DNA of 64,000 bases, from assembly GCA_021783695.1 (NCBI GenBank), contig JAJXTO010000003.1, forward strand, positions 57,082-121,081, written 5' to 3'. The notes below the pieces were generated by a model. That model had not been told where the DNA came from. It saw only the letters and a list, made by a program, of their open reading frames with translations, and made no database searches. The first letter of the stretch is position 1; each line of letters starts with the position of its first letter. Below, in pieces: positions 39,433 to 49,800 of this stretch. This stretch comes from Pseudomonadota bacterium. GTDB lineage: Bacteria; Pseudomonadota; Gammaproteobacteria; Burkholderiales; Burkholderiaceae_C. The translations under genes and the position numbers were made by a program.

Positions 39433-41847
39433 ATGGTTGAACTCGAAATTGACGGTCAGAAAGTCCAGGTGCCCGAAGGGGCGATGGTCATGGACGCGGC
39501 GACGCAGCTCGGCATCTATGTGCCGCACTTTTGCTATCACCACAAGCTGACCATCGCGGCCAATTGCCGCATGTGTCTGGTGGATGTGGAGAAGGCACCC
39601 AAGCCGCTGCCCGCCTGCGCCACGCCGGCGGCGCAGGGCATGGTGGTGCGCACCCATTCCGAACGCGCGCTGCAGGCGCAAAAAGGCGTGATGGAGTTTC
39701 TGCTCATCAACCATCCGCTTGATTGCCCCATCTGCGACCAAGGCGGTGAGTGCCAGCTGCAGGATCTGGCCGTGGGCTATGGCGGCTCGGCCTCGCGGTA
39801 TACAGAAGAAAAGCGCGTCATCTTCCATAAGGACGTCGGTCCGCTCATCGCCATGGAGGAGATGAGCCGCTGCATCCAGTGCACCCGCTGCGTGCGCTTT
39901 GGCCAGGAAATTGCGGGCATCATGGAGCTCGGCATGGTCAATCGGGGCGAGCACTCCGAAATCATGGCCTTCGTCGGCAGCACGGTTGATTCCGAGTTGT
40001 CCGGCAATATGATCGACCTCTGCCCGGTCGGCGCACTCACCAGCAAGCCGTTCCGCTACAGCGCGCGCACCTGGGAGCTGTCGCGTCGTGCGTCCATCAG
40101 CCCGCATGACAGCATTGGCGCCAACCTCATCGTGCAGGTCAAGGGGGACCGCGTGATGCGCGTGGTGCCGCAGGACAACGAGGCGGTGAATGAATGCTGG
40201 CTGTCCGATCGCGACCGTTTCGCCTACGAAGGACTCAACAGCCCCGAACGGCTGACCACGCCGCAAATCCGCGAGAACGGGCAATGGAAGCCGGTGGACT
40301 GGCAGACTGCGCTCGACTTTACCGTGCAGGGTCTGCGTCGCGCTCTTGGGTCGGGCACTGGCGACAACAGTTTGGCTGCGCTGGCCGCGCCGGGCAGCAC
40401 GGTTGAAGAGCTGTACCTGCTGAAAAAACTGCTCACGGGAATGGGCAGCAACAGCCTGGACACCCGGTTGCGCCAAAGCGATTTTTCTGCGGATGGACAG
40501 GATGCCGGAATTCCCTGGCTGGGGATGCCGATTGCCGATATCGGTCAGTTGCAGGCCGCCCTGTTCATCGGCAGCATCTTGCGCAAGGAGCAGCCTTTGC
40601 TTTCAACCCGGCTGCGGCATGTGGCCAAGGCGGGGGCAAAAATTTCCACCCTCCATGCCGCAAGCGATGACTGGCTCATGCCCATGCACGTGCGCATTGC
40701 CAGCGCACCAAGCCAGTGGCTGGAGCAGCTCGGCGGCATTGCCGTGGCGGTGGCTCAGGCCAAAGGCATTGCCCTGCCCGCAGCCTTGCAGTCCCTGCCC
40801 GAGCCGAGCGCTGAGGCCAACTCGATCGCGTCCAGCCTGCTCGGTGCGGAGCGCAAGGCCATCTTTCTCGGCAATGCGGCGGTTCAGCATCCCCAGGCAT
40901 CGGTGTTGCGCGCTCTGGCGCAATGGATTGCCCGCGAAACCGGTGCGGTTTGCGGCGATCTGACGGAGGCGGGCAACACCGTTGGCGCCGCGCTGCTGGG
41001 CGTGTCGCCGCTGGCGGCTGAGCGCAATGCCGCGCGCATCGTGGCGCAGCCGCCTCGCGCCCTGGTGTTGTTCGATGTCGAGCCGGAAGAAGATAGTGCA
41101 GACCCGTTGGCGCTGGCAAAGGCACTGGAGCAGGTCGAATTCATCGTGTCCTTCAGCCCTTTCGTCAACGCGGCAGAAGGCCATGCCGATGTCATGCTGC
41201 CGATCGCGCCCTATACCGAAACTGCGGGCAGCCTGATCAATGCGGAAGGGCGTCTGCAACATTTCAACCCCGTGGTGCAGCCGCTGGGTGAAACCCGTCC
41301 CGGCTGGAAGGTGCTGCGCGTGCTCGGCAATCTTTTCGATCTCAAGGGTTTCGATTTTCAGAGCGTGGCCGAGGTGCGCGCCGAGGCGCTCGGCGCCTTG
41401 AACGGGGCCGAACAGATCGCCGCCAAGCTGGCACCGCACAAGGAGCTGCCGCTGCCGCACAGTCTGGCCGCGACGTCGGCGAACACGGTCGAGCGCTTTG
41501 CTCCTGTGCCGATCTATTCCAGTGACGCCATCGTGCGCCGCGCGCCCAGTCTGCAGCGCACGCGCGATGCCCGGGATGCCCGCATGGTCGGCGTGTCGGC
41601 TGCGCTCTGGCAACAACTGGGTCTGCAGGACGGAGACGCGGTGCGTTTGAGTGCCAGCGGAAACGGCCAGGCGGTTGTGTTGCCCGCGCGCCGCGATGAA
41701 GCGCTTGCCAACAATGTGGTGCGCATTGCCGCTGCCTGGTCGGAGGCGGCTGCGCTGGGTGCGATGTTTGGCGCCGTGCAGATTGAACGGGCTGCGCCGG
41801 TTGCCGCAGCGCAAGCCGCAGCCGGGCACGCTGTTGAAAAGGTCTGA
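39433..41847 (+). CDS. nuoG: NADH-quinone oxidoreductase subunit G
   Basis: An 804-aa 75-kDa subunit. The N-terminal [2Fe-2S] ferredoxin uses [20 protein letters not shown] and CATP. The His/Cys cluster N5 lies in [18 protein letters not shown] and N4 in [11 protein letters not shown] plus DLCPVGAL. The region after it, [18 protein letters not shown], lacks the cysteines of cluster N7, which is found only in some bacteria. The rest is the molybdopterin-oxidoreductase-like domain without cofactor. ATG 39433 is preferred over an earlier GTG-type start at 39403. Confidence 0.96.
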   Translation: MVELEIDGQKVQVPEGAMVMDAATQLGIYVPHFCYHHKLTIAANCRMCLVDVEKAPKPLPACATPAAQGMVVRTHSERALQAQKGVMEFLLINHPLDCPICDQGGECQLQDLAVGYGGSASRYTEEKRVIFHKDVGPLIAMEEMSRCIQCTRCVRFGQEIAGIMELGMVNRGEHSEIMAFVGSTVDSELSGNMIDLCPVGALTSKPFRYSARTWELSRRASISPHDSIGANLIVQVKGDRVMRVVPQDNEAVNECWLSDRDRFAYEGLNSPERLTTPQIRENGQWKPVDWQTALDFTVQGLRRALGSGTGDNSLAALAAPGSTVEELYLLKKLLTGMGSNSLDTRLRQSDFSADGQDAGIPWLGMPIADIGQLQAALFIGSILRKEQPLLSTRLRHVAKAGAKISTLHAASDDWLMPMHVRIASAPSQWLEQLGGIAVAVAQAKGIALPAALQSLPEPSAEANSIASSLLGAERKAIFLGNAAVQHPQASVLRALAQWIARETGAVCGDLTEAGNTVGAALLGVSPLAAERNAARIVAQPPRALVLFDVEPEEDSADPLALAKALEQVEFIVSFSPFVNAAEGHADVMLPIAPYTETAGSLINAEGRLQHFNPVVQPLGETRPGWKVLRVLGNLFDLKGFDFQSVAEVRAEALGALNGAEQIAAKLAPHKELPLPHSLAATSANTVERFAPVPIYSSDAIVRRAPSLQRTRDARDARMVGVSAALWQQLGLQDGDAVRLSASGNGQAVVLPARRDEALANNVVRIAAAWSEAAALGAMFGAVQIERAAPVAAAQAAAGHAVEKV

Positions 41848-41848
41848 C

Positions 41849-42910
41849 ATGCTCGAATCCTTCAACCAAGGCGGTCTGTCCCTGCTCGGCCCCATTGCCT
41901 GGCCCATCGTCTGGAATCTGATCAAGATCATTGTGATCGTCGCGCCGCTGATGGGCGCCGTTGCCTACCTGACCTTGTGGGAGCGCAAGCTGATCGGCTG
42001 GATCCAGATCCGCGTCGGCCCCAATCGGGTCGGCCCGTTCGGCCTGCTGCAACCCATCGCCGACGGCCTCAAGCTGCTGCTCAAGGAAATCGTCATCCCC
42101 TTCCGCTCGAACAAGCGCCTGTTCCTGCTGGGGCCGGTGATGACCATCATGCCGGCGCTGGCAGCCTGGGCGGTCATTCCGTTCGGCCCGGATGTGGCAC
42201 TGGCCAACGTCAATGCCGGGCTGTTGCTGCTGCTGGCGCTGACCTCGCTGGAGGTCTATGGCGTCATCATCGCCGGCTGGGCATCCAATTCCAAATATGC
42301 CTTCCTCGGCGCCATGCGGGCGTCCGCGCAGATGGTGAGCTATGAAATCGCCATGGGCTTTGCCATGGTCATCGTGCTCATGGTGTCCGGCAGCCTGAAC
42401 ATGACCGAGATCGTGATGGGTCAGACCAAGGGCGCTTTTGCCGCCATGGGGCTGAACTTCCTGTCGTGGAACTGGCTGCCGCTGCTGCCTATTTTCGTGG
42501 TGTATTTCATCGCTGGCGTGGCCGAAACCAATCGCGCCCCGTTCGACGTGGTCGAAGGTGAATCGGAAATCGTCGCCGGCCATATGGTCGAGTATTCGGG
42601 CATGGCCTTCGCCATGTTCTTCCTGGCCGAATACGCCAACATGATCCTGATCTCCATCCTCACCACCGTGATGTTCCTCGGGGGCTGGGACGCGCCAGTG
42701 GCCTTCCTCGGTTTCATTCCGGGCTGGATCTGGCTGGGGATCAAGACCTTTGTCGTGGTCAGTATGTTCCTCTGGCTGCGGGCCACATTCCCGCGCTACC
42801 GCTATGACCAGATCATGCGTCTGGGCTGGAAGATTTTCATTCCCGTCACCCTGATCTGGCTGGTCGTGGTGGCGGCGTGGATGCAAACCCCCTGGAACAT
42901 CTGGAAGTGA
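41849..42910 (+). CDS. nuoH: NADH-quinone oxidoreductase subunit H
   Basis: A 353-aa membrane subunit with about eight helices, which closes the quinone chamber. Conserved parts are [20 protein letters not shown], the loop [20 protein letters not shown] and [20 protein letters not shown]. It begins one base after the nuoG stop. Confidence 0.97.
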   Translation: MLESFNQGGLSLLGPIAWPIVWNLIKIIVIVAPLMGAVAYLTLWERKLIGWIQIRVGPNRVGPFGLLQPIADGLKLLLKEIVIPFRSNKRLFLLGPVMTIMPALAAWAVIPFGPDVALANVNAGLLLLLALTSLEVYGVIIAGWASNSKYAFLGAMRASAQMVSYEIAMGFAMVIVLMVSGSLNMTEIVMGQTKGAFAAMGLNFLSWNWLPLLPIFVVYFIAGVAETNRAPFDVVEGESEIVAGHMVEYSGMAFAMFFLAEYANMILISILTTVMFLGGWDAPVAFLGFIPGWIWLGIKTFVVVSMFLWLRATFPRYRYDQIMRLGWKIFIPVTLIWLVVVAAWMQTPWNIWK

Positions 42911-42919
42911 GACAAGACC

Positions 42920-43408
42920 ATGGCCGCTTTGCGTGACACATTCAACAGCTTCTTCCTCGTCGAGCTTTTCAAGGGACTGGCACTGACAGGCAAGTATGCC
43001 TTCAAGAGCAAGATCACGGTGCAGTACCCGGAGGAAAAGACGCCGCTGTCGCCGCGCTTTCGCGGCCTGCATGCGCTGCGCCGCTATCCCAACGGCGAAG
43101 AACGCTGTATCGCCTGCAAACTGTGCGAGGCCGTGTGTCCGGCGCTGGCCATCACCATCGAATCTGAACAGCGCGACGATGGCACGCGCCGTACCACCCG
43201 CTATGACATCGACCTGACCAAATGCATCTTCTGCGGCCTGTGTGAGGAAAGTTGCCCGGTGGATTCGATCGTCGAGACGCCCATTTTTGAATACCACGGC
43301 GAAAAACGCGGTGATCTCTACTTCACCAAAGAGATGCTGCTGGCCGTGGGCGACCGCTACGAAAAAGACATCGCCGCCACCAAGGAGGCCGACGCCCCAT
43401 ACCGCTGA
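42920..43408 (+). CDS. nuoI: NADH-quinone oxidoreductase subunit I
   Basis: A 162-aa TYKY subunit with two [4Fe-4S] clusters, N6a and N6b: [16 protein letters not shown] and [16 protein letters not shown]. It carries electrons from NuoG to NuoB. It lies 9 bp after nuoH. A 95-bp gap with a CCTGCT/AGCAGG hairpin separates it from nuoJ. Confidence 0.97.
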   Translation: MAALRDTFNSFFLVELFKGLALTGKYAFKSKITVQYPEEKTPLSPRFRGLHALRRYPNGEERCIACKLCEAVCPALAITIESEQRDDGTRRTTRYDIDLTKCIFCGLCEESCPVDSIVETPIFEYHGEKRGDLYFTKEMLLAVGDRYEKDIAATKEADAPYR

Positions 43409-43503
43409 TCGCCGCAAACCTGCTGCAAGCTGAAGCAGGCCCGGCGCTGTTCCCTTTGTTTCAATGCCGACGGCTCTGCCTCGGTCAGGCCTTCGTTGTG
43501 ACC

Positions 43504-44133
43504 ATGGACGTTCAAACCATTCTGTTCTACCTGTTCTCCGCCGTGCTGCTGTTCGCCGCGCTGCGCGTGATCACGGCGCGCAACCCGGTGCATTCGGCGC
43601 TCTACCTCGTGCTGTCGTTCTTTCAGATGGCGGCGATCTGGCTGCTGCTGCATGCGGAGTTCCTCGCCATCGTGCTGGTTCTGGTGTACGTCGGAGCGGT
43701 GATGGTGCTGTTCCTGTTCGTGGTGATGATGCTCGACATCAACCTCGACAGTATTCGCAAGGGCTTCTGGCGTTACTTCCCGGTGGCCGCGCTGGTGGGC
43801 GTGCTCATCGTGCTGGAGATGGCCGCGGTGCTGATGCAGGGCTTCCAGATCGGCGGCATGACGCGCGCCGCGCAGATCGGGGCCGCAGTGTCTGCCGACA
43901 ACCCGCTCACGCACCTGTCCAACACCCGCGCCCTCGGCGTGGTGCTGTATTCGCAATATCTGTTCGCAGTGGAAATTGCTGCAGTCATCCTGCTGGTGGC
44001 CATCATTGCCGCCATAGCGCTGACCCTGCGCAAACGCAAGGACGCGCGGCACATGCCAGCGTCCGAGCAGATCAAGGCCCGCCGCGCAGACCGCGTGCGG
44101 CTGGTGTCCATGCCCGCCCAGCCCAAGGAGTAA
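43504..44133 (+). CDS. nuoJ: NADH-quinone oxidoreductase subunit J
   Basis: A 209-aa subunit with five membrane helices, including the key helix VYVGAVMVLFLFVVMML, which contains a pi-bulge in known structures. The C-terminal tail (about 175-209) is basic and cytoplasmic. ATG 43504 matches the family N-terminus. A TTG at 43456 would add 16 residues. No strong ribosome site is seen. Confidence 0.94.
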   Translation: MDVQTILFYLFSAVLLFAALRVITARNPVHSALYLVLSFFQMAAIWLLLHAEFLAIVLVLVYVGAVMVLFLFVVMMLDINLDSIRKGFWRYFPVAALVGVLIVLEMAAVLMQGFQIGGMTRAAQIGAAVSADNPLTHLSNTRALGVVLYSQYLFAVEIAAVILLVAIIAAIALTLRKRKDARHMPASEQIKARRADRVRLVSMPAQPKE

Positions 44134-44136
44134 GCC

Positions 44137-44451
44137 ATGCTCGGATCATTGACCCTGGCGCATTACCTGGTGCTTGGCGCCATTCTGTTTGCCATCTCTG
44201 TGGTCGGTATTTTTCTCAACCGTCGGAATCTCATCGTCATCCTGATGGCCATCGAGCTGATGCTGCTGGCCGTCAACCTCAACTTCATCGCGTTCTCGCA
44301 CTACCTGCAAGACTTCGCTGGTCAGGTGTTCGTGTTCTTCATTCTGACGGTTGCGGCGGCGGAGTCGGCCATCGGCCTGGCCATCCTGGTCGTGCTGTTC
44401 CGCAATCTCAACACCATCGACGTCGAGGATCTCGACCAACTCAAGGGCTGA
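44137..44451 (+). CDS. nuoK: NADH-quinone oxidoreductase subunit K
   Basis: A 104-aa subunit with three helices. The two membrane-embedded Glu residues are in [18 protein letters not shown] and [19 protein letters not shown]. Three bases separate it from nuoJ and four from nuoL. Confidence 0.97.
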   Translation: MLGSLTLAHYLVLGAILFAISVVGIFLNRRNLIVILMAIELMLLAVNLNFIAFSHYLQDFAGQVFVFFILTVAAAESAIGLAILVVLFRNLNTIDVEDLDQLKG

Positions 44452-44455
44452 GTCC

Positions 44456-46486
44456 ATGCAAGCCACGCTGAACCCCACCTTGCTGCTGGTCATCGCACTG
44501 GCGCCCCTCGTCTCGTCCACCATCGTCGGCCTGTTCGGACGCAGCATTGGCCGCTCGGCCTCGCACTGGCTGACCACGCTGTCGGTCGGACTGTCATTCG
44601 TGCTGTCACTGGTGGTGCTGAACGACGTGATCAACGGCGCACGCTTCAATGCCACCATCTACGACTGGATGGTGGTGGGCAAACTGCACATGGAAGTCGG
44701 TTTCATGATCGACGGCCTGTCGGCCTTGATGATGACCGTGGTGACCTTCGTGTCGTTCATGGTGCACATCTACACCGTCGGCTACATGGCCGATGACGAC
44801 GGCTACCAGCGCTTTTTCAGCTACATCTCGCTGTTCACCTTCTCCATGCTGATGCTGGTGATGAGCAACAACATGCTGCAGCTCTTTTTCGGCTGGGAAG
44901 CGGTGGGCCTGGTGTCGTACCTGCTGATCGGCTTTTGGTTCACCAGGCCCACGGCGGTGTTCGCCAATATGAAGGCCTTCATCGTCAACCGCGTGGGCGA
45001 TTTTGGATTCATTCTGGGAATCGGCCTGCTGGCCGCGTACACCGGCAGCCTGAACTACACCGAAATTTTCGCCAAGGGTCCTGAACTGGCGCTGCTGCAT
45101 CTGCCGGGCACCGACTGGATGCTCATCACCGTGGCCTGCATTTCCCTGTTCATCGGCGCCATGGGCAAGAGTGCGCAATTCCCGCTGCATGTCTGGCTGC
45201 CCGACTCGATGGAAGGCCCGACACCGATTTCCGCGCTCATTCACGCTGCCACCATGGTGACGGCCGGCATCTTCATGGTGGCGCGCATGTCGCCCTTGTT
45301 CGAGCTGTCCAACACCGCGCTGTCCTTCATCCTGGTCATCGGCGCCATCACCGCGCTGTTCATGGGTTTCCTCGGCGTGATCCAGAACGACATCAAGCGC
45401 GTCATTGCCTATTCCACCCTGTCGCAACTCGGCTACATGACCGTGGCGCTGGGCGCCTCGGCGTATTCGGTGGCGATCTTCCATCTGATGACCCATGCGT
45501 TCTTCAAGGCGCTGCTGTTCCTGGGTGCCGGCTCGGTGATTCTGGGCATGCACCATGATCAGGACATCCGCCACATGGGCGGGCTGCGCAAATACATGCC
45601 GATCACCTGGATCACCTTCCTCATCGGCACCCTGGCGCTGACCGGCACGCCGTTCTTCGCCGGTTTCTACTCGAAAGACAGCATCATCGAGGCGGTGCAT
45701 GCCAGCGATCTCCCGGGCTCGGGCTTCGCCTATTTCGCCGTGGTGGCCAGTGTGTTCGTCACGGCGCTGTACAGCTTCCGGCTCTACTTTCTAGTGTTCC
45801 ACGGCAAGGAACGCTTCCGCGATGTTGCGCATGACCATGCCCACGGCCACGACGATCATGCGCATGGTCACGGCCATGGCGGCGAGCCCCACGAGTCGCC
45901 ATGGGTCGTGACCTTTCCGCTGATCATGCTGGCGATTCCCTCGGCGGTGGCTGGTTATGTCCTGATCCAGCCGCTGCTGTATGGCCACTTCTTTCAGGGT
46001 GCGATTTTCGTGAATGCCGCAGCGCATCCCGCCATGGCCGATCTGGCCGAACACTTCCACGGCGCACTGGCCATGACTCTGCACGGGTTTACGACCTTGC
46101 CGCTGTGGCTTGCAGTGGCCGGATTTGCCACCGCGTACTACGCCTATATGGTCAATCTGAATTTCCCGCGCACGGTGCAGCGTGCCCTCGGGCCCGTCTA
46201 CACCATCCTCGACCACAACTACTACTTTGACTGGTTCAACGAGCATGTGCTGTCTGCCGCGGCACGCCTGCTCGGCAAGGGACTGTGGAAGGGCGGTGAC
46301 GTCGGGCTCATCGATGGCCTGCTGGTCAACGGAACGGCGCGCGCCGTTGGCTGGACTGCGCGGGTGGTGCGTCTGCTGCAGACCGGCTACATCTACTACT
46401 ACGCCCTGGCGATGATTGCCGGTGTGGTGGTGTTCATGGGCTACTTTGTTCCGGGCAAGCTGTTGTCCGGCTGGTTCATCAGATAA
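44456..46486 (+). CDS. nuoL: NADH-quinone oxidoreductase subunit L
   Basis: A 676-aa distal antiporter-like proton pump subunit with a C-terminal lateral helix. Conserved: FFGWEAVGLVSYLLIGFWF (Glu), GKSAQFPLHVWLPDSMEGPT (Lys) and the HAFFKALLFLGAGSVI segment. Residues about 457-481 form a His-rich loop (HDHAHGHDDHAHGHGHGG), possibly metal-binding, in a position where many betaproteobacterial NuoL proteins have a similar insert. ATG 44456 is chosen on the family N-terminus. Confidence 0.96.
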   Translation: MQATLNPTLLLVIALAPLVSSTIVGLFGRSIGRSASHWLTTLSVGLSFVLSLVVLNDVINGARFNATIYDWMVVGKLHMEVGFMIDGLSALMMTVVTFVSFMVHIYTVGYMADDDGYQRFFSYISLFTFSMLMLVMSNNMLQLFFGWEAVGLVSYLLIGFWFTRPTAVFANMKAFIVNRVGDFGFILGIGLLAAYTGSLNYTEIFAKGPELALLHLPGTDWMLITVACISLFIGAMGKSAQFPLHVWLPDSMEGPTPISALIHAATMVTAGIFMVARMSPLFELSNTALSFILVIGAITALFMGFLGVIQNDIKRVIAYSTLSQLGYMTVALGASAYSVAIFHLMTHAFFKALLFLGAGSVILGMHHDQDIRHMGGLRKYMPITWITFLIGTLALTGTPFFAGFYSKDSIIEAVHASDLPGSGFAYFAVVASVFVTALYSFRLYFLVFHGKERFRDVAHDHAHGHDDHAHGHGHGGEPHESPWVVTFPLIMLAIPSAVAGYVLIQPLLYGHFFQGAIFVNAAAHPAMADLAEHFHGALAMTLHGFTTLPLWLAVAGFATAYYAYMVNLNFPRTVQRALGPVYTILDHNYYFDWFNEHVLSAAARLLGKGLWKGGDVGLIDGLLVNGTARAVGWTARVVRLLQTGYIYYYALAMIAGVVVFMGYFVPGKLLSGWFIR

Positions 46487-46507
46487 CAGCGAAGCGCGAT
46501 ACAAAGA

Positions 46508-47992
46508 ATGCAATCTCTTCCTCTGCTCAGTCTGTCCATCTGGATTCCCATCGCCTTTGGTGTCGTGCTGCTGTTCGTTCAGGGCGAACACCGGGCAGGC
46601 GCTGCGCGCTGGCTGGCGCTGATCGGCTCGCTGATCGCCTTTCTGGTCACCGTGCCGCTGATCGGTGGGTTTGATAGTGCCCAGGCCGGCATGCAGTTCG
46701 TCGAATCGGTGCCGTGGATTCGCCCCTTCAACATCAACTACGCGCTTGGCGTGGACGGAGTGTCGCTCTGGTTCGTGCCGTTGACCGCGTTGATGACGGT
46801 GATTGTGGTCATCAGCGCCTGGGAGGTCATCAAGGACCGCGTCAACCTTTACTTCGGTTCCTTTCTCATTCTCTCTGGACTGATGATTGGGGTATTTGCC
46901 GCGACCGATGCCTTGCTGTTCTATGTGTTCTTCGAAGCCACGCTGATTCCGATGTACCTCATCATCGGCATCTGGGGAGGCCCGCGCCGGGTATATGCCG
47001 CGTTCAAGTTCTTCCTCTACACCCTGGCCGGTTCGCTGCTCATGCTGGTAGCGCTGATCTATCTCTACCTGCAGTCGGGTGGCAGCTTTGACATCGCCAG
47101 CTGGTATCACGTCCCGCTGTCGATGACGGCGCAGATCTTCATTTTCATTGCCTTCTTCTTCGCCTTCGCGGTGAAGATACCGATGTGGCCGGTGCACACC
47201 TGGCTGCCAGACGCGCACGTCGAGGCACCCACGGGCGGCTCCGTCATTCTGGCCGCCATCATGCTCAAGCTCGGGGCTTACGGATTCATCCGCTTCTCTC
47301 TGCCCATGCTGCCAGACGCCAGCCACGCCCTTGCACCGGTGATGATCGCGTTGTCACTGATCGCGGTGATCTATATCGGCTTCGTCGCCCTGGTGCAGAC
47401 CGATATGAAAAAGCTTGTGGCCTATTCGTCGATCGCCCACATGGGTTTTGTCACCCTGGGTTTTTTCCTGTTCTCCGAACTTGGGGTGCAGGGCGGACTG
47501 GTGCAGATGATTTCGCATGGCTTCATTTCCGGCGCCATGTTCCTGACTATCGGCGTGCTGTATGACCGTATGCACACCCGCCAGATCGCTGATTACGGCG
47601 GCGTCACCAACACCATGCCCAAGTTTGCGGCACTGGCTGTGCTGTTCGGCATGGCCAATGCGGGCCTGCCCGGCACCAGCGGCTTCGTGGGCGAGTGGAT
47701 GGTGATTCTGGCCGCGGTGAAGTTCAACTTCTGGATCGGCCTGCTCGCAGCCACCACCCTGATCCTTGCCGCCAGCTACACCCTGTGGATGATCAAGCGG
47801 GTGTATTTCGGCCCGATCGGCAACGCCCATGTCGCCGCCCTCAAGGACATTGGCGCGCGCGAGTTCTTCATGTTGGCTGTGCTGGTGGGTGCGGTCATCT
47901 GGATGGGCGTGTATCCCAAATTCTTCACCGACCCGATGCAGGCCTCGGTGCAACATTTGCTGCAGTTTGCGGCGTCTTCCAAATTGCAGTGA
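46508..47992 (+). CDS. nuoM: NADH-quinone oxidoreductase subunit M
   Basis: A 494-aa antiporter-like subunit with 14 predicted helices. It contains YVFFEATLIPMYLIIGIWGG (essential Glu), FAVKIPMWPVHTWLPDAHVE (Lys) and KKLVAYSSIAHMGFVTLGFF. It lies 21 bp after nuoL and nuoN begins 11 bp after its stop. Confidence 0.97.
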   Translation: MQSLPLLSLSIWIPIAFGVVLLFVQGEHRAGAARWLALIGSLIAFLVTVPLIGGFDSAQAGMQFVESVPWIRPFNINYALGVDGVSLWFVPLTALMTVIVVISAWEVIKDRVNLYFGSFLILSGLMIGVFAATDALLFYVFFEATLIPMYLIIGIWGGPRRVYAAFKFFLYTLAGSLLMLVALIYLYLQSGGSFDIASWYHVPLSMTAQIFIFIAFFFAFAVKIPMWPVHTWLPDAHVEAPTGGSVILAAIMLKLGAYGFIRFSLPMLPDASHALAPVMIALSLIAVIYIGFVALVQTDMKKLVAYSSIAHMGFVTLGFFLFSELGVQGGLVQMISHGFISGAMFLTIGVLYDRMHTRQIADYGGVTNTMPKFAALAVLFGMANAGLPGTSGFVGEWMVILAAVKFNFWIGLLAATTLILAASYTLWMIKRVYFGPIGNAHVAALKDIGAREFFMLAVLVGAVIWMGVYPKFFTDPMQASVQHLLQFAASSKLQ

Positions 47993-48003
47993 CAACAACC
48001 GCC

Positions 48004-49470
48004 ATGAACTGGATCGCCATTTATCCGGAAATTTTCCTGCTCGTGCTGGCCTGCGTGGTCATGCTCGTCGACCTGTTTGTGAAAGACACGCAGCACCGTG
48101 TGAGCTACTGGATCACCCTGACCGGCCTGGCTGCGCTTGGCGTGCTGTGCGGCCTGTACTACGCCTCAGGCATGCAGCAGTTCGCCATGGCGCGGGCACT
48201 GATCGTCGATCCGATGGCCATGCTGCTCAAGCTGTTCACCGTGGCCGCCACTGCAGTCACCCTGGTCTATTCACGCCGCTACGCACTGGATCGGGGTATG
48301 TGGGGCGGCGAGCTGTTCAGCCTGGTGCTGCTGTCGCTGCTCGGGCAGTTCATCATGATCTCGGGCAATAACCTGCTGACCATCTATCTGGGGCTGGAGC
48401 TGCTGTCGCTTGCGCTGTATGCCCTGGTCGCGCTGCGCCGCGATCACGCCCAGTCCACCGAAGCGGCGATGAAGTATTTCGTGCTCGGCGCGCTGGCTTC
48501 GGGCTTTCTGCTGTACGGCATGTCCATGCTGTACGGTGCCACCGGCTCACTCGATCTGGTCACCATTTTCCGCATGATCGCGGTCGAGCCGATCAACCGG
48601 GCGGTGCTGGTGCTGGGCGTGGTGTTCATCGTCGCCGGGCTGGCCTTCAAGCTGGGCGCCGTGCCGTTCCATATGTGGATTCCCGACGTCTACCAAGGGG
48701 CGCCCACCGCGGTGGTGCTGATGGTGGGCGCAGCGCCCAAGCTCGCGGCCTTCGCCATGGCCATCCGCCTGCTGGTCGAGGGGATGTTCCCGCTAGCGAT
48801 GGATTGGCAAGGCATGCTGGTGGTGCTTGCCGTGCTGTCCATCGGCCTGGGCAATCTTGCAGCCATTGCGCAGACCAATCTCAAGCGCATGCTGGCCTAT
48901 TCCACCATTGCGCAGATCGGCTTCGTGCTGCTCGCCTTGCTCTCTGGCATGCTCAACGGCAACGGCCTGTCGGCCTCCACCGCCTATAGCGGCGCCATGT
49001 TCTACATGGTCATCTATGTGCTCACCACCCTGGGCACGTTCGGCGTCATACTGCTGCTGGCGCGCGACGGTTTCGAGGCTGAAGACCTCCGCGATTTCGC
49101 CGGGCTGGCCAAGACAGACCCCTGGATGGCAGGTGTCATGACCTTTCTCTTATTCTCTCTGGCTGGCATTCCGCCATTCGCCGGTTTTTACGCCAAGCTC
49201 GAAGTGCTCACCATTCTGTTGAATACCGGGCGGGTCTGGCTGGTCGTGTACTCGGTGATTCTGTCGGTCATCGGCGCGTTCTATTACATCCGCATGGTCA
49301 AGGTCATGTACTTCGATGCACCCACCGCGCTGTCGGCCAGTCGCGCCACTGGCGTGGGCGGTGCGCGTGCGCTGCTCTCGCTCAACGGCCTGGCTGTCCT
49401 GGTACTCGGATTGATGCCCGGCGGGCTCATGACGCTGTGTTATCAGGCCATCGCCAAAACCCTGCATTGA
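48004..49470 (+). CDS. nuoN: NADH-quinone oxidoreductase subunit N
   Basis: A 488-aa antiporter-like subunit, the last core gene of complex I. It includes YLGLELLSLALYALVALRRD (Glu), FKLGAVPFHMWIPDVYQGAP (Lys) and KRMLAYSTIAQIGFVLLALL. The start MNWIAIYPEIFLLVLACVVM is the family pattern. DUF2818 follows after 12 bp. Confidence 0.97.
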   Translation: MNWIAIYPEIFLLVLACVVMLVDLFVKDTQHRVSYWITLTGLAALGVLCGLYYASGMQQFAMARALIVDPMAMLLKLFTVAATAVTLVYSRRYALDRGMWGGELFSLVLLSLLGQFIMISGNNLLTIYLGLELLSLALYALVALRRDHAQSTEAAMKYFVLGALASGFLLYGMSMLYGATGSLDLVTIFRMIAVEPINRAVLVLGVVFIVAGLAFKLGAVPFHMWIPDVYQGAPTAVVLMVGAAPKLAAFAMAIRLLVEGMFPLAMDWQGMLVVLAVLSIGLGNLAAIAQTNLKRMLAYSTIAQIGFVLLALLSGMLNGNGLSASTAYSGAMFYMVIYVLTTLGTFGVILLLARDGFEAEDLRDFAGLAKTDPWMAGVMTFLLFSLAGIPPFAGFYAKLEVLTILLNTGRVWLVVYSVILSVIGAFYYIRMVKVMYFDAPTALSASRATGVGGARALLSLNGLAVLVLGLMPGGLMTLCYQAIAKTLH

Positions 49471-49482
49471 AAGGATTTCACC

Positions 49483-49800
49483 GTGCAAACTTCCGCCATC
49501 TGGCTGGTCATCGTGCTGGCATTCGTCGCCGCCAATCTGCCGTTTGTCTCCAACCGCTTTTTTCTCGTGTTCCCGCTCAAAAAGACCCCCAAATCGATTT
49601 GGCTGCGGCTGGCTGAACTGCTGATCCTGTTCTTTGTCGTCGGCTTCATCGGCCGCGCGTTTGAGGCGCGGATCGGGCAGAACTATCCGCAGCATTGGGA
49701 GTTCTACGCGGTCTCGCTCGCCATGTTCCTGGTGCTGGCCTTTCCCGGCTATGTGCTGCGTTATATGGTCAAGCGGCACCCAGCCCCGAGTCGTGCATGA
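49483..49800 (+). CDS. DUF2818 family membrane protein
   Basis: A 105-aa protein with three predicted membrane helices (residues about 5-28, 43-63, 73-95). The family is found right after nuoN in many betaproteobacteria, which suggests a link to complex I, but no function is known. It starts with GTG at 49483, supported by AAGGA upstream. The stop overlaps the Nudix gene by four bases. Confidence 0.85.
   Translation: MQTSAIWLVIVLAFVAANLPFVSNRFFLVFPLKKTPKSIWLRLAELLILFFVVGFIGRAFEARIGQNYPQHWEFYAVSLAMFLVLAFPGYVLRYMVKRHPAPSRA

Noticed and set aside
41342..43417. A 691-codon open frame on the minus strand opposite nuoG, nuoH and nuoI
   Set aside because: The overlapped genes are unmistakable complex I subunits, and the antisense product is His/Gln/Arg-rich without any family features.
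45830..45900. His-rich repeat in nuoL read as a tandem DNA repeat or phase-variable tract
   Set aside because: The codons vary and the repeat is not exact at the DNA level, so slippage is unlikely. It is a protein feature only.
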